Translations under genes and position numbers: made by a program
Shown here: positions 1 to 6,647 of the stretch, one piece after another
Numbering within the stretch: the stretch's first letter is position 1
Layout of the letters: every line of letters starts with the position of its first letter
The notes under the pieces: generated by a model
The model's database searches: none
What the model was told of the DNA's origin: nothing
The model's input: the letters and a program-made list of their open reading frames with translations, nothing else
Assembly: GCA_017958895.1 (NCBI GenBank)
Contig: JAGDBT010000153.1
Location: forward strand, 1 to 9,847
Direction of reading: 5' to 3'
From: Alphaproteobacteria bacterium
Lineage (GTDB): Bacteria > Pseudomonadota > Alphaproteobacteria > RF32 > CAG-239
Length of the DNA stretch: 9,847 nucleotides

Positions 1-390
1 GTGGTGCGCTCGCATTCCAAAGAATTGGGGATTAAGCCGGAAGTATTTGATAAAACCGACATTCACGTCCATGTGCCGGAAGGGGCGACCCCGAAAGACG
101 GACCGTCGGCCGGTATTGCCATGTATACCACGCTGGTGTCGGTATTTACCAAAAAGCCGGTGCGTAACGATGTGGCAATGACCGGCGAAATCACGCTTCA
201 GGGGCGGGTGTTGCCGATCGGCGGCTTGAAAGAAAAGCTGTTGGCGGCATTGCGCGGCGGTATCAAAACGGTGATTATTCCGCAGGAAAATGTCAAAGAT
301 TTGGCCGAGTTGCCGGATAATGTGAAAAACAATTTGAAAATTATACCGGTTAACAACGCGTCCGAAGTTTTGAAAATTGCTTTAAGATAA
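1..390 (+). CDS. lon: Lon ATP-dependent protease, C-terminal fragment (5' end outside window)
   Basis: This is the last 129 residues of Lon, the cytoplasmic AAA+ serine protease that degrades misfolded and regulatory proteins. The reading frame is open from base 1, so the gene begins upstream and the ATPase and N-terminal domains are outside the window. The visible part is the proteolytic domain. The catalytic serine lies in a DGPSAG motif (Ser36 of the fragment), and the catalytic lysine is the second Lys of GGLKEK (Lys79). Their 43-residue separation equals that of the Ser679/Lys722 dyad of E. coli Lon, so the active site appears intact. The frame ends at TAA (388-390) with the expected short tail. 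No convincing terminator follows, so transcription might continue into the next gene. Identification is secure; only the 5' extent is unknown. Confidence 0.97.
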   Translation: MVRSHSKELGIKPEVFDKTDIHVHVPEGATPKDGPSAGIAMYTTLVSVFTKKPVRNDVAMTGEITLQGRVLPIGGLKEKLLAALRGGIKTVIIPQENVKDLAELPDNVKNNLKIIPVNNASEVLKIALR

Positions 391-431
391 TACCCGAGCG
401 GCGGATTAAATTCAAACCGATGACTTTTTTG

Positions 432-460
432 TTGCGTTTTTGCGAAAAAAAGCGTAATAT
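432..460 (+). promoter_or_regulatory. Candidate sigma-70 promoter for the 99-residue membrane protein gene
   Basis: TTGCGT (432-437) and TAATAT (455-460) are separated by 17 bases, in the gap between lon and the next gene. The -35 is only moderately matched and the -10 matches well. A start of transcription near 467 would leave a leader of about 28 bases. This is inferred from hexamer match and spacing only. Confidence 0.4.
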
Positions 461-494
461 GTAGCTATGTCTAATCCTATAATTGTAGTGCTTT

Positions 495-794
495 ATGAAA
501 CAAACAATTATTTTTTCCGTCAATGCCGTCGTTGTTGTGGCGTTGATGATGTGGCTGACAAATTGCTACTTTATGTCGGCTGTGATTGCAGTTACATGCG
601 CCGGTTTGGCTCATGTCCTCTTTAAGAAACAGACACGTTTGTCGGTTTTCTTGTTCTGTGCCGGTACAGCTCTGGTATGCTTCGGTATCAAAGGGTTTGA
701 AATATGGCCCGCTATTCTGAACGTTTTTGCCCTTGCGCTGTACAATAAGACGCTTAACGTCGGTGCTTTGGAAACTGAGCTTGACCAGGAATGA
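495..794 (+). CDS. Small multi-pass membrane protein of unknown function
   Basis: I do not recognise this 99-residue protein. It is strongly hydrophobic, with about four likely membrane-spanning stretches: residues 4-21, 25-43, 49-65 and 70-83. Short basic links lie between some of them, such as FKKQTR at 43-48, and the tail is acidic and polar, ending ETELDQE. It would sit in the inner membrane. There is no clear Shine-Dalgarno sequence before the ATG, so initiation may be weak or the mRNA leader short. A candidate promoter lies just upstream at 432-460 and a hairpin with a T-run follows at 819-860, so it looks like a single-gene transcript between lon and the glycosyltransferase gene. Four cysteines are spread through the helices without a metal-binding pattern. 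It is likely a real gene from its length, hydrophobic periodicity and flanking signals, but its role is unknown. Confidence 0.7.
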   Translation: MKQTIIFSVNAVVVVALMMWLTNCYFMSAVIAVTCAGLAHVLFKKQTRLSVFLFCAGTALVCFGIKGFEIWPAILNVFALALYNKTLNVGALETELDQE

Positions 795-818
795 AACTGT
801 GCATTTGATCAGACATGG

Positions 819-860
819 AACATCCGCATCTCATGAAAATTGGGGTACGGATGTTTTTTT
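819..860 (+). terminator. Intrinsic terminator after the membrane protein gene
   Basis: AACATCCG (819-826) pairs perfectly with CGGATGTT (848-855), and the last two bases of that arm run into a stretch of T up to 860. The loop is long (21 bases), which weakens it. It lies 24 bases after the stop codon. The loop also contains one arm of a second inverted repeat (see 827-872). Confidence 0.65.
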
Positions 861-872
861 GTGCATGAGATG
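827..872 (+). repeat. Inverted repeat interleaved with the terminator stem
   Basis: CATCTCATG (827-835) is the exact reverse complement of CATGAGATG (864-872). The first arm lies in the loop of the terminator hairpin and the second just after its T-run, so the two stems interleave in the order a, b, a', b'. That is the topology of an H-type pseudoknot. The pairing is seen directly; any function is inferred. Confidence 0.5.
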
Positions 873-892
873 TGCATAAAAGATGCAAAATT

Positions 893-921
893 TTGAAAAA
901 TGAATACAAATATATTACAAT
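893..921 (+). promoter_or_regulatory. Sigma-70-type promoter for the glycosyltransferase-thrS transcript
   Basis: TTGAAA (893-898) and TACAAT (916-921) each match consensus at five of six positions with the ideal 17-base spacer. The pair lies directly after the preceding terminator and 33 bases before the ATG at 955. It probably drives both the glycosyltransferase gene and thrS, since no other promoter is visible before thrS. Confidence 0.65.
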
Positions 922-954
922 ACACCGAATTTATGTGAGAATTGTGAGGAAACA

Positions 955-2118
955 ATGACAGACACAAAAGCTAAAAAGATGGTTGTACTTCAGGTTTTGC
1001 CGGAATTGAATCAGGGCGGCGTTGAGTTGGGCACGATTGAAATTGCTTCGGAATTGCAAAAACGGGGCATTGAAAATTATGTGGCTTCCGCCGGCGGCAG
1101 AATGGAATATCAGTTGGAACATCTCAAAGTGAAGCATTTTACGCTGCCGCTGAAAACCAAAAACATCTTTAAAATGTGGCTCAATTCCATTCGGCTGGCT
1201 AAAATTATCCGTCAATACGGCATCACCATTGTGCATGCCCGTTCACGCGCGCCGGCGTGGAGTGCCTATTGGGCGGCAAAGCGTTGCGGTGTGCATTTTA
1301 TGACCACTTTTCACGGCACTTACGGCTTAGGACCGAAAGGTATTAAAAAGTTTTATAACAAAGTTATGACCTACGGCGAACGGGTGATTGCCATTTCCGA
1401 CCATATTAAGGCACATATCATTAAAAATTACGGCACCGCCGAGTCTAAAATTCGCCGCATCTCGCGCTGTGTCAATATGGATAACTTCAACGTGGAAACC
1501 ACCACGGCCGAGCGGATGATAAAATTTATGGAAGCCAATGAAATTCCGGAAGACAAGCCGATTATTACCTTAATCGGTCGCTTGACCAACTGGAAAGGGC
1601 AAAAATTGCTGATTGAAGCATTGAACAAAATTAAAGAAGAAGATTTTTATTGCGTTTTAATCGGTGATGATCAGGGACGCGTGAAATATTCGCAAGATTT
1701 AAGAAATATGATTCATAAATACGGGCTGGATGACCGTTTTCAGTTTATTCGGCACGTTTCCGATATTCCGGCCGCGATGATGGTTTCCGATGTGGTGTTA
1801 TCAACCTCCATTGAGCCGGAAGCCTTCGGACGCATCGCTATTGAAGGTCAGGCAATGGGCCGTGTGGTGGTGGCGTCTAATATCGGCGGTTCGGTGGAAA
1901 CGGTGCTTGACGGTGTCAGCGGCTTTTTGTTTGAAAGCGGAAACCCAGATGATTTGGCCTCAAAAATCAGTACGGCACTGCATTTAACCACGGCCGAAAG
2001 AGATAAAATGGGAGCCGCCGGTATAAAAAATGTAAAAGAAAATTTTACAAAACAAATTATGTGTGATAAAACAATTGCGTTTTATGAAGAACTCATGAAC
2101 CAAGGTGATAATAAATAA
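955..2118 (+). CDS. GT-B fold glycosyltransferase, family 4 (probable cell-envelope glycan synthesis)
   Basis: This 387-residue protein is a retaining glycosyltransferase of the GT4 type, which moves a sugar from a nucleotide-sugar donor onto a lipid-linked or polysaccharide acceptor at the cytoplasmic face of the inner membrane. The N-terminal acceptor half has the glycine-rich NQGGVELG loop near residues 14-21 and a TTFHGTYG segment around His120. The C-terminal donor half opens with a GRLTNWKGQ motif (Arg209 and Lys214, the usual phosphate-contacting pair). It carries the family's E-x7-E signature at Glu289 and Glu297 in EPEAFGRIAIE. Length is normal and there is no signal peptide. The HARSRAPAW segment resembles LPS or capsule enzymes of alphaproteobacteria. 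The ATG has a strong GAGGAAA ribosome binding site (946-952). thrS follows after 19 bases, probably in the same transcript. The sugar and acceptor cannot be read from the sequence. Confidence 0.9.
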   Translation: MTDTKAKKMVVLQVLPELNQGGVELGTIEIASELQKRGIENYVASAGGRMEYQLEHLKVKHFTLPLKTKNIFKMWLNSIRLAKIIRQYGITIVHARSRAPAWSAYWAAKRCGVHFMTTFHGTYGLGPKGIKKFYNKVMTYGERVIAISDHIKAHIIKNYGTAESKIRRISRCVNMDNFNVETTTAERMIKFMEANEIPEDKPIITLIGRLTNWKGQKLLIEALNKIKEEDFYCVLIGDDQGRVKYSQDLRNMIHKYGLDDRFQFIRHVSDIPAAMMVSDVVLSTSIEPEAFGRIAIEGQAMGRVVVASNIGGSVETVLDGVSGFLFESGNPDDLASKISTALHLTTAERDKMGAAGIKNVKENFTKQIMCDKTIAFYEELMNQGDNK

Positions 2119-2137
2119 TAGTGAAAAGGTAGAAAAA

Positions 2138-4069
2138 ATGATGAAGATTAAATTGCCTGATGGCAGTATTTTAGAGGAAAAAGAAGGCATTTCCGGTATG
2201 GATATTGCCAATCGTATCAGCGCCGGCTTGGCCAAAGCCGCTTTAGCCGTGAAAGTCAACGACACATTACAAGATTTAACCGCTCCGATTACCACCGATT
2301 CCACAGTCACTATTATCACCGCCAAGGATAAGGACGGTTTACACATTTTACGCCACTCTTGCTCTCACGTTATGGCAGAGGCCGTACAGGAACTTTGGCC
2401 GGATACACAGGTAACCATCGGTCCGGCTATCGATAACGGTTTTTATTATGATTTTGCCCGCAAAGAGCCGTTTACAACGGAAGATTTCGCCAAAATCGAA
2501 GCCAAAATGCACGAAATTATTAAACGCGATGAAAAAATCGAACGCATTGTGATGCCGCGTGAAGAAGCCATTGAATTTTTCAAGAAAAAAGGCGAACATT
2601 ACAAAGTTGAGATTATTGAAGACTTACCGGAAGGCGAGATTATTTCGCTGTATCGTCAAGGCAATTATACCGATTTGTGCCGCGGTCCGCATGTGCCGTC
2701 CACGTCTAAAATCGGCGATGCTTTCAAAATTACCAAAGTCGCCGGTGCGTATTGGCGCGGCGATTCCAAGAATGAAATGTTGCAACGTTTGTATGCAACG
2801 GCTTGGGCAAACAAAAAAGATTTGGACGCTTATCTGACCATGTTGGAAGAAGCGGCTAAGCGCGACCACCGCAAAATCGGCAAGGAAATGGATTTGTTCC
2901 ACTTTGAGCCGGAATATGCGCCGGGTGCGGTGTTCTGGCACGATAAGGGCTATAAAGTTTATCGCAAATTGATTGAATATATGCGCAATCGTCAGGAACA
3001 TAACGGTTATGTTGAAATTTCCACGCCGCGGATTATGGATCGTATTTTGTGGGAAACTTCGGGTCACTGGGATAAATACGGTGCGCATAACTATTCCGGC
3101 AAAACCGAGGACGGACGTGTGTTCTGTGTTAAACCGATGAATTGTCCGGGTGGTTTGTTGGTTTATAAACAGGGTGTTAAGTCTTATCGTGATTTACCGC
3201 TCAGAATGGCTGAATTCGGCAAGGTTAACCGTTATGAAGCTTCCGGTTCGTTGATGGGCTTGATGAGAGTACGTGAATTCACGCAAGATGATGCGCATAT
3301 TTTCTGCACACCGGAACAAATGGAAGATGAGTGCATCAATACCATGAAATTGATTTTTGATATATATAAAGACTTTGGTTTTGACAGTATTAAAATTTAT
3401 CTTTCTACCCGCCCGGACAGCATATACCGTATCGGTAGCGATGAAATTTGGGATTTGTGTGAAAATTCCTTGGCACATGCTTTGGAAAAACACGGTTATG
3501 AATATGAAATAAATCCGGGAGAGGGCGCTTTTTACGGACCTAAATTGGAATTTATTTTACGTGATGCCATCGGTCGTGAATGGCAATGCGGCACAATTCA
3601 GGTTGATATGAATTTGCCGGAACGTTTTGATATTTCCTATATCGGTGAAGACGGTGAGAAACATCGTCCGGTGATGTTGCACCGTGCACTGTTCGGCTCC
3701 ATAGAACGTTTTCTGGGAATTCTGATAGAACATCATGCCGGTAAAATGCCGTTGTGGTTGTCGCCGTTGCAAGTTATGGTGGCGCCGATTGTCAGCGAGT
3801 TTGACGACTATGCCGAAGAAGTTGCTGCCGCTTTGGATAAGGCAGGCTTGACGGCACAAACCGATTTGCGTAACGAGAAAATCAACTATAAAGTTCGTGA
3901 ACATTCTTTGGCTAAAATACCGGTAATTGCAGTGGTCGGTGCCAAAGAAAAAGAAAATCGCAGTGTAACGGTTCGCCGTTTGGGAAGTGAAAAACAAGAA
4001 GTCATGTCCCTTGATGATTTTGTGACAATGCTCAAAAAAGAAGCGGAAATGCCGCATCGGTTTGAGTAA
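2138..4069 (+). CDS. thrS: Threonyl-tRNA synthetase
   Basis: This 643-residue enzyme charges tRNA-Thr with threonine in the cytoplasm and closely matches the 642-residue E. coli protein. An N-terminal TGS domain (about 1-60) starts with KLPDGS. The editing domain follows, with its metal-like site at His73, His77, Cys181 and His185, the set that clears mischarged Ser-tRNA. The class II catalytic core holds the zinc ligands Cys336 (MNCPGG), His387 (DDAHIF) and His515 (MLHRA), with motif 2 at RVREFTQDD and motif 3 at HRALFGSIERF. The anticodon-binding domain fills the last 110 or so residues. I chose ATG 2138, seven bases after AAAAGGT; ATG 2141 is equally possible. An in-frame GTG at 2105 would overlap the upstream gene and add an atypical extension. 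No T-box or leader peptide is visible. It is probably cotranscribed with the glycosyltransferase gene and ends at a strong terminator. Confidence 0.97.
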   Translation: MMKIKLPDGSILEEKEGISGMDIANRISAGLAKAALAVKVNDTLQDLTAPITTDSTVTIITAKDKDGLHILRHSCSHVMAEAVQELWPDTQVTIGPAIDNGFYYDFARKEPFTTEDFAKIEAKMHEIIKRDEKIERIVMPREEAIEFFKKKGEHYKVEIIEDLPEGEIISLYRQGNYTDLCRGPHVPSTSKIGDAFKITKVAGAYWRGDSKNEMLQRLYATAWANKKDLDAYLTMLEEAAKRDHRKIGKEMDLFHFEPEYAPGAVFWHDKGYKVYRKLIEYMRNRQEHNGYVEISTPRIMDRILWETSGHWDKYGAHNYSGKTEDGRVFCVKPMNCPGGLLVYKQGVKSYRDLPLRMAEFGKVNRYEASGSLMGLMRVREFTQDDAHIFCTPEQMEDECINTMKLIFDIYKDFGFDSIKIYLSTRPDSIYRIGSDEIWDLCENSLAHALEKHGYEYEINPGEGAFYGPKLEFILRDAIGREWQCGTIQVDMNLPERFDISYIGEDGEKHRPVMLHRALFGSIERFLGILIEHHAGKMPLWLSPLQVMVAPIVSEFDDYAEEVAAALDKAGLTAQTDLRNEKINYKVREHSLAKIPVIAVVGAKEKENRSVTVRRLGSEKQEVMSLDDFVTMLKKEAEMPHRFE

Positions 4070-4079
4070 GAAATTTAAG

Positions 4080-4108
4080 GCCCTGTATGAAAGTGCAGGG
4101 CTTTTTTT
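4080..4108 (+). terminator. Strong intrinsic terminator after thrS
   Basis: GCCCTG (4080-4085) pairs with CAGGGC (4096-4101) around a 10-base loop and is followed at once by seven T residues (4102-4108). It lies 11 bases after the thrS stop codon and only 18 bases before the start of the next gene, leaving almost no room for a separate promoter. Confidence 0.88.
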
Positions 4109-4113
4109 ATATA

Positions 4114-4120
4114 AGAGGAA
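4114..4120 (+). promoter_or_regulatory. Ribosome binding site that fixes a TTG start
   Basis: AGAGGAA lies six bases before TTG 4127. The first in-frame ATG is about 34 codons further on and would remove the first part of the domain, so this site supports initiation at the rare TTG codon. Confidence 0.65.
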
Positions 4121-4126
4121 CGGAAA

Positions 4127-4561
4127 TTGTCGATATTTGAACTTTTGCAAAAAGCCGGATTAGTTGATAACGAGGGGGTTGATAAGAATAAAATAGAGGA
4201 ATATCAACGTCGGTTGTGGCAAAATAAAATGCCGACTATTCCGCTTTCTTATGCCAATTTCTTGGCAGAGGTAAACGGAATACAAACCTCTGATTTGGCT
4301 TTATTCGGTATAGCCGATGAAAACAGCGGCTTTGTTCAGGATATTTATGAACGCAATTCGGTATCCGGTATTCCGCAAAACAATGATGTGATAATGTTGG
4401 GAGACAACTTTAACGAATATTTGTGCTACGATTGGCGACAAAAAAGTTATCTGATAATAAATAAAAACAGTAAAGAAATAATCAAAAATATTGCCTTTTT
4501 TGAAATAGCAATGTTGTTTTTTTTACGTGAATATTTACCGGAAACAAAACTTGACAAATAA
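4127..4561 (+). CDS. SUKH-like (SMI1/KNR4, YrhA-type) protein, candidate immunity protein
   Basis: This 144-residue cytoplasmic protein resembles the SUKH superfamily, whose bacterial members mostly neutralise partner toxins of polymorphic, Rhs or contact-dependent systems by direct binding. Visible hallmarks are an early helix, then PTIPLSYANFLAEVNG (the 'proline, Tyr, FL, NG' signature near residues 36-51), a following LFGI strand, an ERNSV stretch, and IMLGDNFNEYLCYDW, the usual strand pair with a conserved glycine and tyrosine. A hydrophobic C-terminal helix ends in FFLREYL. There is no signal peptide or membrane segment. The start is TTG, supported by AGAGGAA at 4114-4120. It is separated from thrS by a strong terminator and has no clear promoter of its own, so expression may rely on readthrough or on a weak promoter overlapping the terminator. 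The HNH-like nuclease gene starts 39 bases downstream and could be its partner. Family assignment is from motif recognition by eye. Confidence 0.62.
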   Translation: MSIFELLQKAGLVDNEGVDKNKIEEYQRRLWQNKMPTIPLSYANFLAEVNGIQTSDLALFGIADENSGFVQDIYERNSVSGIPQNNDVIMLGDNFNEYLCYDWRQKSYLIINKNSKEIIKNIAFFEIAMLFFLREYLPETKLDK

Positions 4562-4579
4562 ACAAAAATAGTTTATGAT
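4551..4579 (+). promoter_or_regulatory. Fully consensus-like sigma-70 promoter for the HNH-like gene
   Basis: TTGACA (4551-4556, a perfect -35) and TATGAT (4574-4579, five of six at -10) are spaced by exactly 17 bases. The -35 lies inside the last codons of the SUKH-like gene and the promoter ends 21 bases before the ATG at 4601. Predicted transcription from about 4586 gives a very short leader that just contains the ribosome binding site. It is the best promoter match in the window. Confidence 0.75.
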
Positions 4580-4600
4580 TTTGGTAACAGAAGGTAAAAA

Positions 4601-6238
4601 ATGGCAGAATATGCAGAAAACAGCGATTTGGTAAAATTGGTGGCGCAAGGTACGGATATTGACGCCATTGTTGAATTGCTGTCCTCTAAAGATAATACGG
4701 CAGAAGATTTACGTCAGGTTTTGCTTAACAGTTACCGGCTTAAATATGAAGAAGACAAAATTCCGCTTATTCAAGCAGTAGCGGAACATCCGTCCTGTAA
4801 TACCGATATAGCCGAACAGGTTTTGAAAATTGCGGGTAAATATGGTCCGGAAGCAATTAATGAAATCAAAAATTCGGTGGAAAACGATATGACCACGGAA
4901 GCCATGAAACAGGCTTTCGATTTATACGATTCGCAAAAACCGTATCGCAGTCTGATAGAAAATTTGGGAAGAGAGACCAGCAAAGACGAGGATATTGAAA
5001 GCTTTTTGAAAATGGCTCATACGGCGGTGTCATCGCAAGATTCGGCAAAAATAGAGCTGTTTAAGAAAGTTTTGTTTTCTGCGGGAGAGCAGGCAGTTTA
5101 TAATTTGGACCATAGAGCGGTTGAATGGTTTACAAATCACGGCACACCGGAGAATTTGGAAATACTTAACCAAATGCGTGGTCTGTACGGCTTAAAAACG
5201 GAAGTTCGTGACTATTATGAAAAGGATTCCGATATCGTTGATATTAAACGTATTAAATTCGGCAATACTTTGAGCGCGATGGCGCGTTATGTTAAAGATG
5301 AGAATAGCGGCGAGATGGTTGAAAATATTCATTATTTTCGCAAACATTCGGAAGAATACTTAACAGCTCGTCCGGATTACGGTCGTGAATATATATCTGA
5401 GGATTATGATTTAAGCGCCGTGCCTTCTTATCAAAAAATGGTTGCCGAAGGAGTGGCAATGCCGGCAGCCGATTTGCAAAAAGCTTTGGCGGAAAATCAT
5501 TATTCTCCGGAAGCAGTTAAAAGTTTTAATGTTACCGACTTAAGCCACATTTATATTGAATCCAAAGAAGGTAATTTGGATGAAAACAGACAATATTCGC
5601 TGGATTTGAAGAGCTATAAGCCGGATATCGGTTTGAGTATCAGGCAGAAATATTGGCAGAAAGTAGCGGTCGACGAACAGTTGGTAAAGTTTGTTTCCGA
5701 TGATTTGCGTCGAAAAAATGTTCCGGAAAGAGAGATTGCGCAAATTTGGGAAAACTGCCGTCGAGACGGTAATCCTTCCAAAGATGAAAACGGCAAAACC
5801 AATGTTCATTCCGTTTCTTTGCAGATTCACCATCGCCATGCATTGAAAGACGGCGGTAACAATGTTGATGATAATTTCGTGATTGTGGTGGAAATGAAGG
5901 GCGAACGTGAAGTTGAGAAAAACGGTAGAAAGTTTATTTATCAGTTCGGGCAGGAAAAATTGAATTCGCACAAACCGAATCACGAATATGATAATCCGAG
6001 TGTTGAACTTTATTTGGATAACGACGGCAATATGGTCAAATATAAAACCGAAAAAAGAGTTACGGTTATTACCAAGCCGTCTGATGACAACACAAAATAT
6101 TACGGCGGAATCAGAGAACACAGTGCTTGCGTGGCCGACGAGAAAGGCAACATAAAACAAGCATCTTATGCAACGGATAAGCAAACAAAAGAGAGCGGCT
6201 GGAGAGTTTCGGTTAACAAATCAGCGGCAAGGGAATAA
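4601..6238 (+). CDS. Large protein with helical repeats and an HNH-like nuclease domain; candidate toxin or effector
   Basis: I do not recognise this 545-residue protein as a named family. Residues 1 to about 200 are mostly helical, with repeated short helix pairs such as QAVAEHPSCNTDIAEQVLKIAG, reminiscent of HEAT or LRV-type solenoids. Residues 200-340 are mixed and unassigned. Around 345-465 lies an HNH (His-Me finger) pattern: the double histidine His410-His411 in QIHHRHALKDGG, Asn425 in DDNFVIV, and a later histidine (His457 or His461). This matches the HH...N...H layout of metal-dependent nucleases that cut DNA or RNA. The last 80 residues are polar. There is no signal peptide, membrane segment, Rhs repeat or other export domain. 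The start ATG has AGAAGG six bases before it and a near-perfect promoter upstream (4551-4579). A SUKH-like gene precedes it and a small membrane protein follows, so a nuclease toxin guarded by an immunity protein is a reasonable inference. A non-toxic DNA-processing role is also possible. Confidence 0.68.
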   Translation: MAEYAENSDLVKLVAQGTDIDAIVELLSSKDNTAEDLRQVLLNSYRLKYEEDKIPLIQAVAEHPSCNTDIAEQVLKIAGKYGPEAINEIKNSVENDMTTEAMKQAFDLYDSQKPYRSLIENLGRETSKDEDIESFLKMAHTAVSSQDSAKIELFKKVLFSAGEQAVYNLDHRAVEWFTNHGTPENLEILNQMRGLYGLKTEVRDYYEKDSDIVDIKRIKFGNTLSAMARYVKDENSGEMVENIHYFRKHSEEYLTARPDYGREYISEDYDLSAVPSYQKMVAEGVAMPAADLQKALAENHYSPEAVKSFNVTDLSHIYIESKEGNLDENRQYSLDLKSYKPDIGLSIRQKYWQKVAVDEQLVKFVSDDLRRKNVPEREIAQIWENCRRDGNPSKDENGKTNVHSVSLQIHHRHALKDGGNNVDDNFVIVVEMKGEREVEKNGRKFIYQFGQEKLNSHKPNHEYDNPSVELYLDNDGNMVKYKTEKRVTVITKPSDDNTKYYGGIREHSACVADEKGNIKQASYATDKQTKESGWRVSVNKSAARE

Positions 6239-6298
6239 AGGATTTATGCAAATAAAAATGCTCTTGAAAAATGTTTTTAGGGGCATATTTTTAGGTCT

Positions 6299-6305
6299 GG
6301 AGGAG
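6299..6305 (+). promoter_or_regulatory. Strong ribosome binding site that decides a start
   Basis: GGAGGAG lies six bases before ATG 6312 and is a near-perfect anti-16S match. It favours the 77-residue form of the small membrane protein over the in-frame ATG at 6246, which itself has a fair AAAGGA site (6237-6242, counting the last bases of the preceding stop). Confidence 0.65.
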
Positions 6306-6311
6306 AAAAAC

Positions 6312-6545
6312 ATGTGGTCATTAATCAAGCTTATTTTTTACATCGGTATAATATTTGTAATATGGACAGTGGTAAGAACTGTCGGCTCTGACAAAAGCAC
6401 CATCAGTAACTCGGTATCGCAAATGGAAAATAATGTTGCGGAAAGTACTGATAATATGGTTAATCAGGGCAAAGAAAAAATACAGGAAATGGAACAAAAT
6501 TTTGTTTCATCGGTGCAAGAAGAAGCCAGAGAAGTGATGAAATAA
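6312..6545 (+). CDS. Small single-pass membrane protein with coiled-coil tail
   Basis: This unrecognised 77-residue protein begins with a hydrophobic helix (residues 3-21, SLIKLIFYIGIIFVIWTVV) that would anchor it in the inner membrane. From about residue 28 on it is polar, rich in Glu, Gln, Asn and Ser, with spaced hydrophobic residues in a pattern suggesting an amphipathic or coiled-coil helix. No cleavage site or lipobox is visible. I chose ATG 6312 because of the very strong GGAGGAG before it. An in-frame ATG at 6246 would give 99 residues with an extra amphipathic, basic leader, and that region also has a usable ribosome binding site just after the stop of the HNH-like gene, so translational coupling is possible. 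A weak promoter (TTGAAA 6264-6269, TATTTT 6286-6291) could serve the short form. It may be a third member of the preceding module or an unrelated envelope protein. Confidence 0.65.
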   Translation: MWSLIKLIFYIGIIFVIWTVVRTVGSDKSTISNSVSQMENNVAESTDNMVNQGKEKIQEMEQNFVSSVQEEAREVMK

Positions 6546-6615
6546 AAAATATTTTATAAAATCTCTTTTACAAGTGGATAAAACGGAAAAAAAACTTCCT
6601 CTCAAAACGGGGTTT

Positions 6616-6624
6616 TGCTATATT
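6616..6624 (+). promoter_or_regulatory. Candidate extended -10 promoter for gyrA
   Basis: TGCTATATT has a TATATT hexamer (6619-6624, five of six) preceded by the TGn extension. No good -35 lies at the expected place. A start near 6631 leaves about 30 bases before the GTG at 6661. A small perfect inverted repeat, CAAAAC/GTTTTG (6603-6617), abuts it. The 6546-6660 gap holds nothing else convincing. Confidence 0.38.
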
Positions 6625-6647
6625 TAGTCAGTTTTATTGATATTGTT

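Noticed and set aside
467..625. Short Cys-rich + strand frame starting ATG 467
   Set aside because: It overlaps the membrane protein gene in another frame, lacks a ribosome binding site, and its cysteines come from out-of-frame reading of valine-rich codons.
2105..2137. GTG 2105 as an earlier thrS start
   Set aside because: It overlaps the glycosyltransferase gene by 14 bases and adds 11 residues before the standard MKIKLPDGS beginning. ATG 2138 has a better placed ribosome binding site.
2119..2137. T-box or attenuator in front of thrS
   Set aside because: The gap from the upstream gene is only 19 bases, too short for any such leader.
2624..3088. Minus-strand open frame of 154 codons within thrS
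   Set aside because: It lies entirely inside a well-conserved gene and no signals or motifs support it.
3557..4150. Long minus-strand open frame (197 codons) across the end of thrS
   Set aside because: It is fully antisense to the conserved catalytic and anticodon domains of thrS, crosses the terminator, and has no ribosome binding site or recognisable motif. It is a shadow of codon bias.
5540..6184. Minus-strand open frame of 214 codons over the HNH-like gene
   Set aside because: It is antisense to the nuclease-motif region, which has good promoter and start signals on the + strand. The translation is rich in Phe, Ile and Arg without domain features, as expected for a shadow frame.
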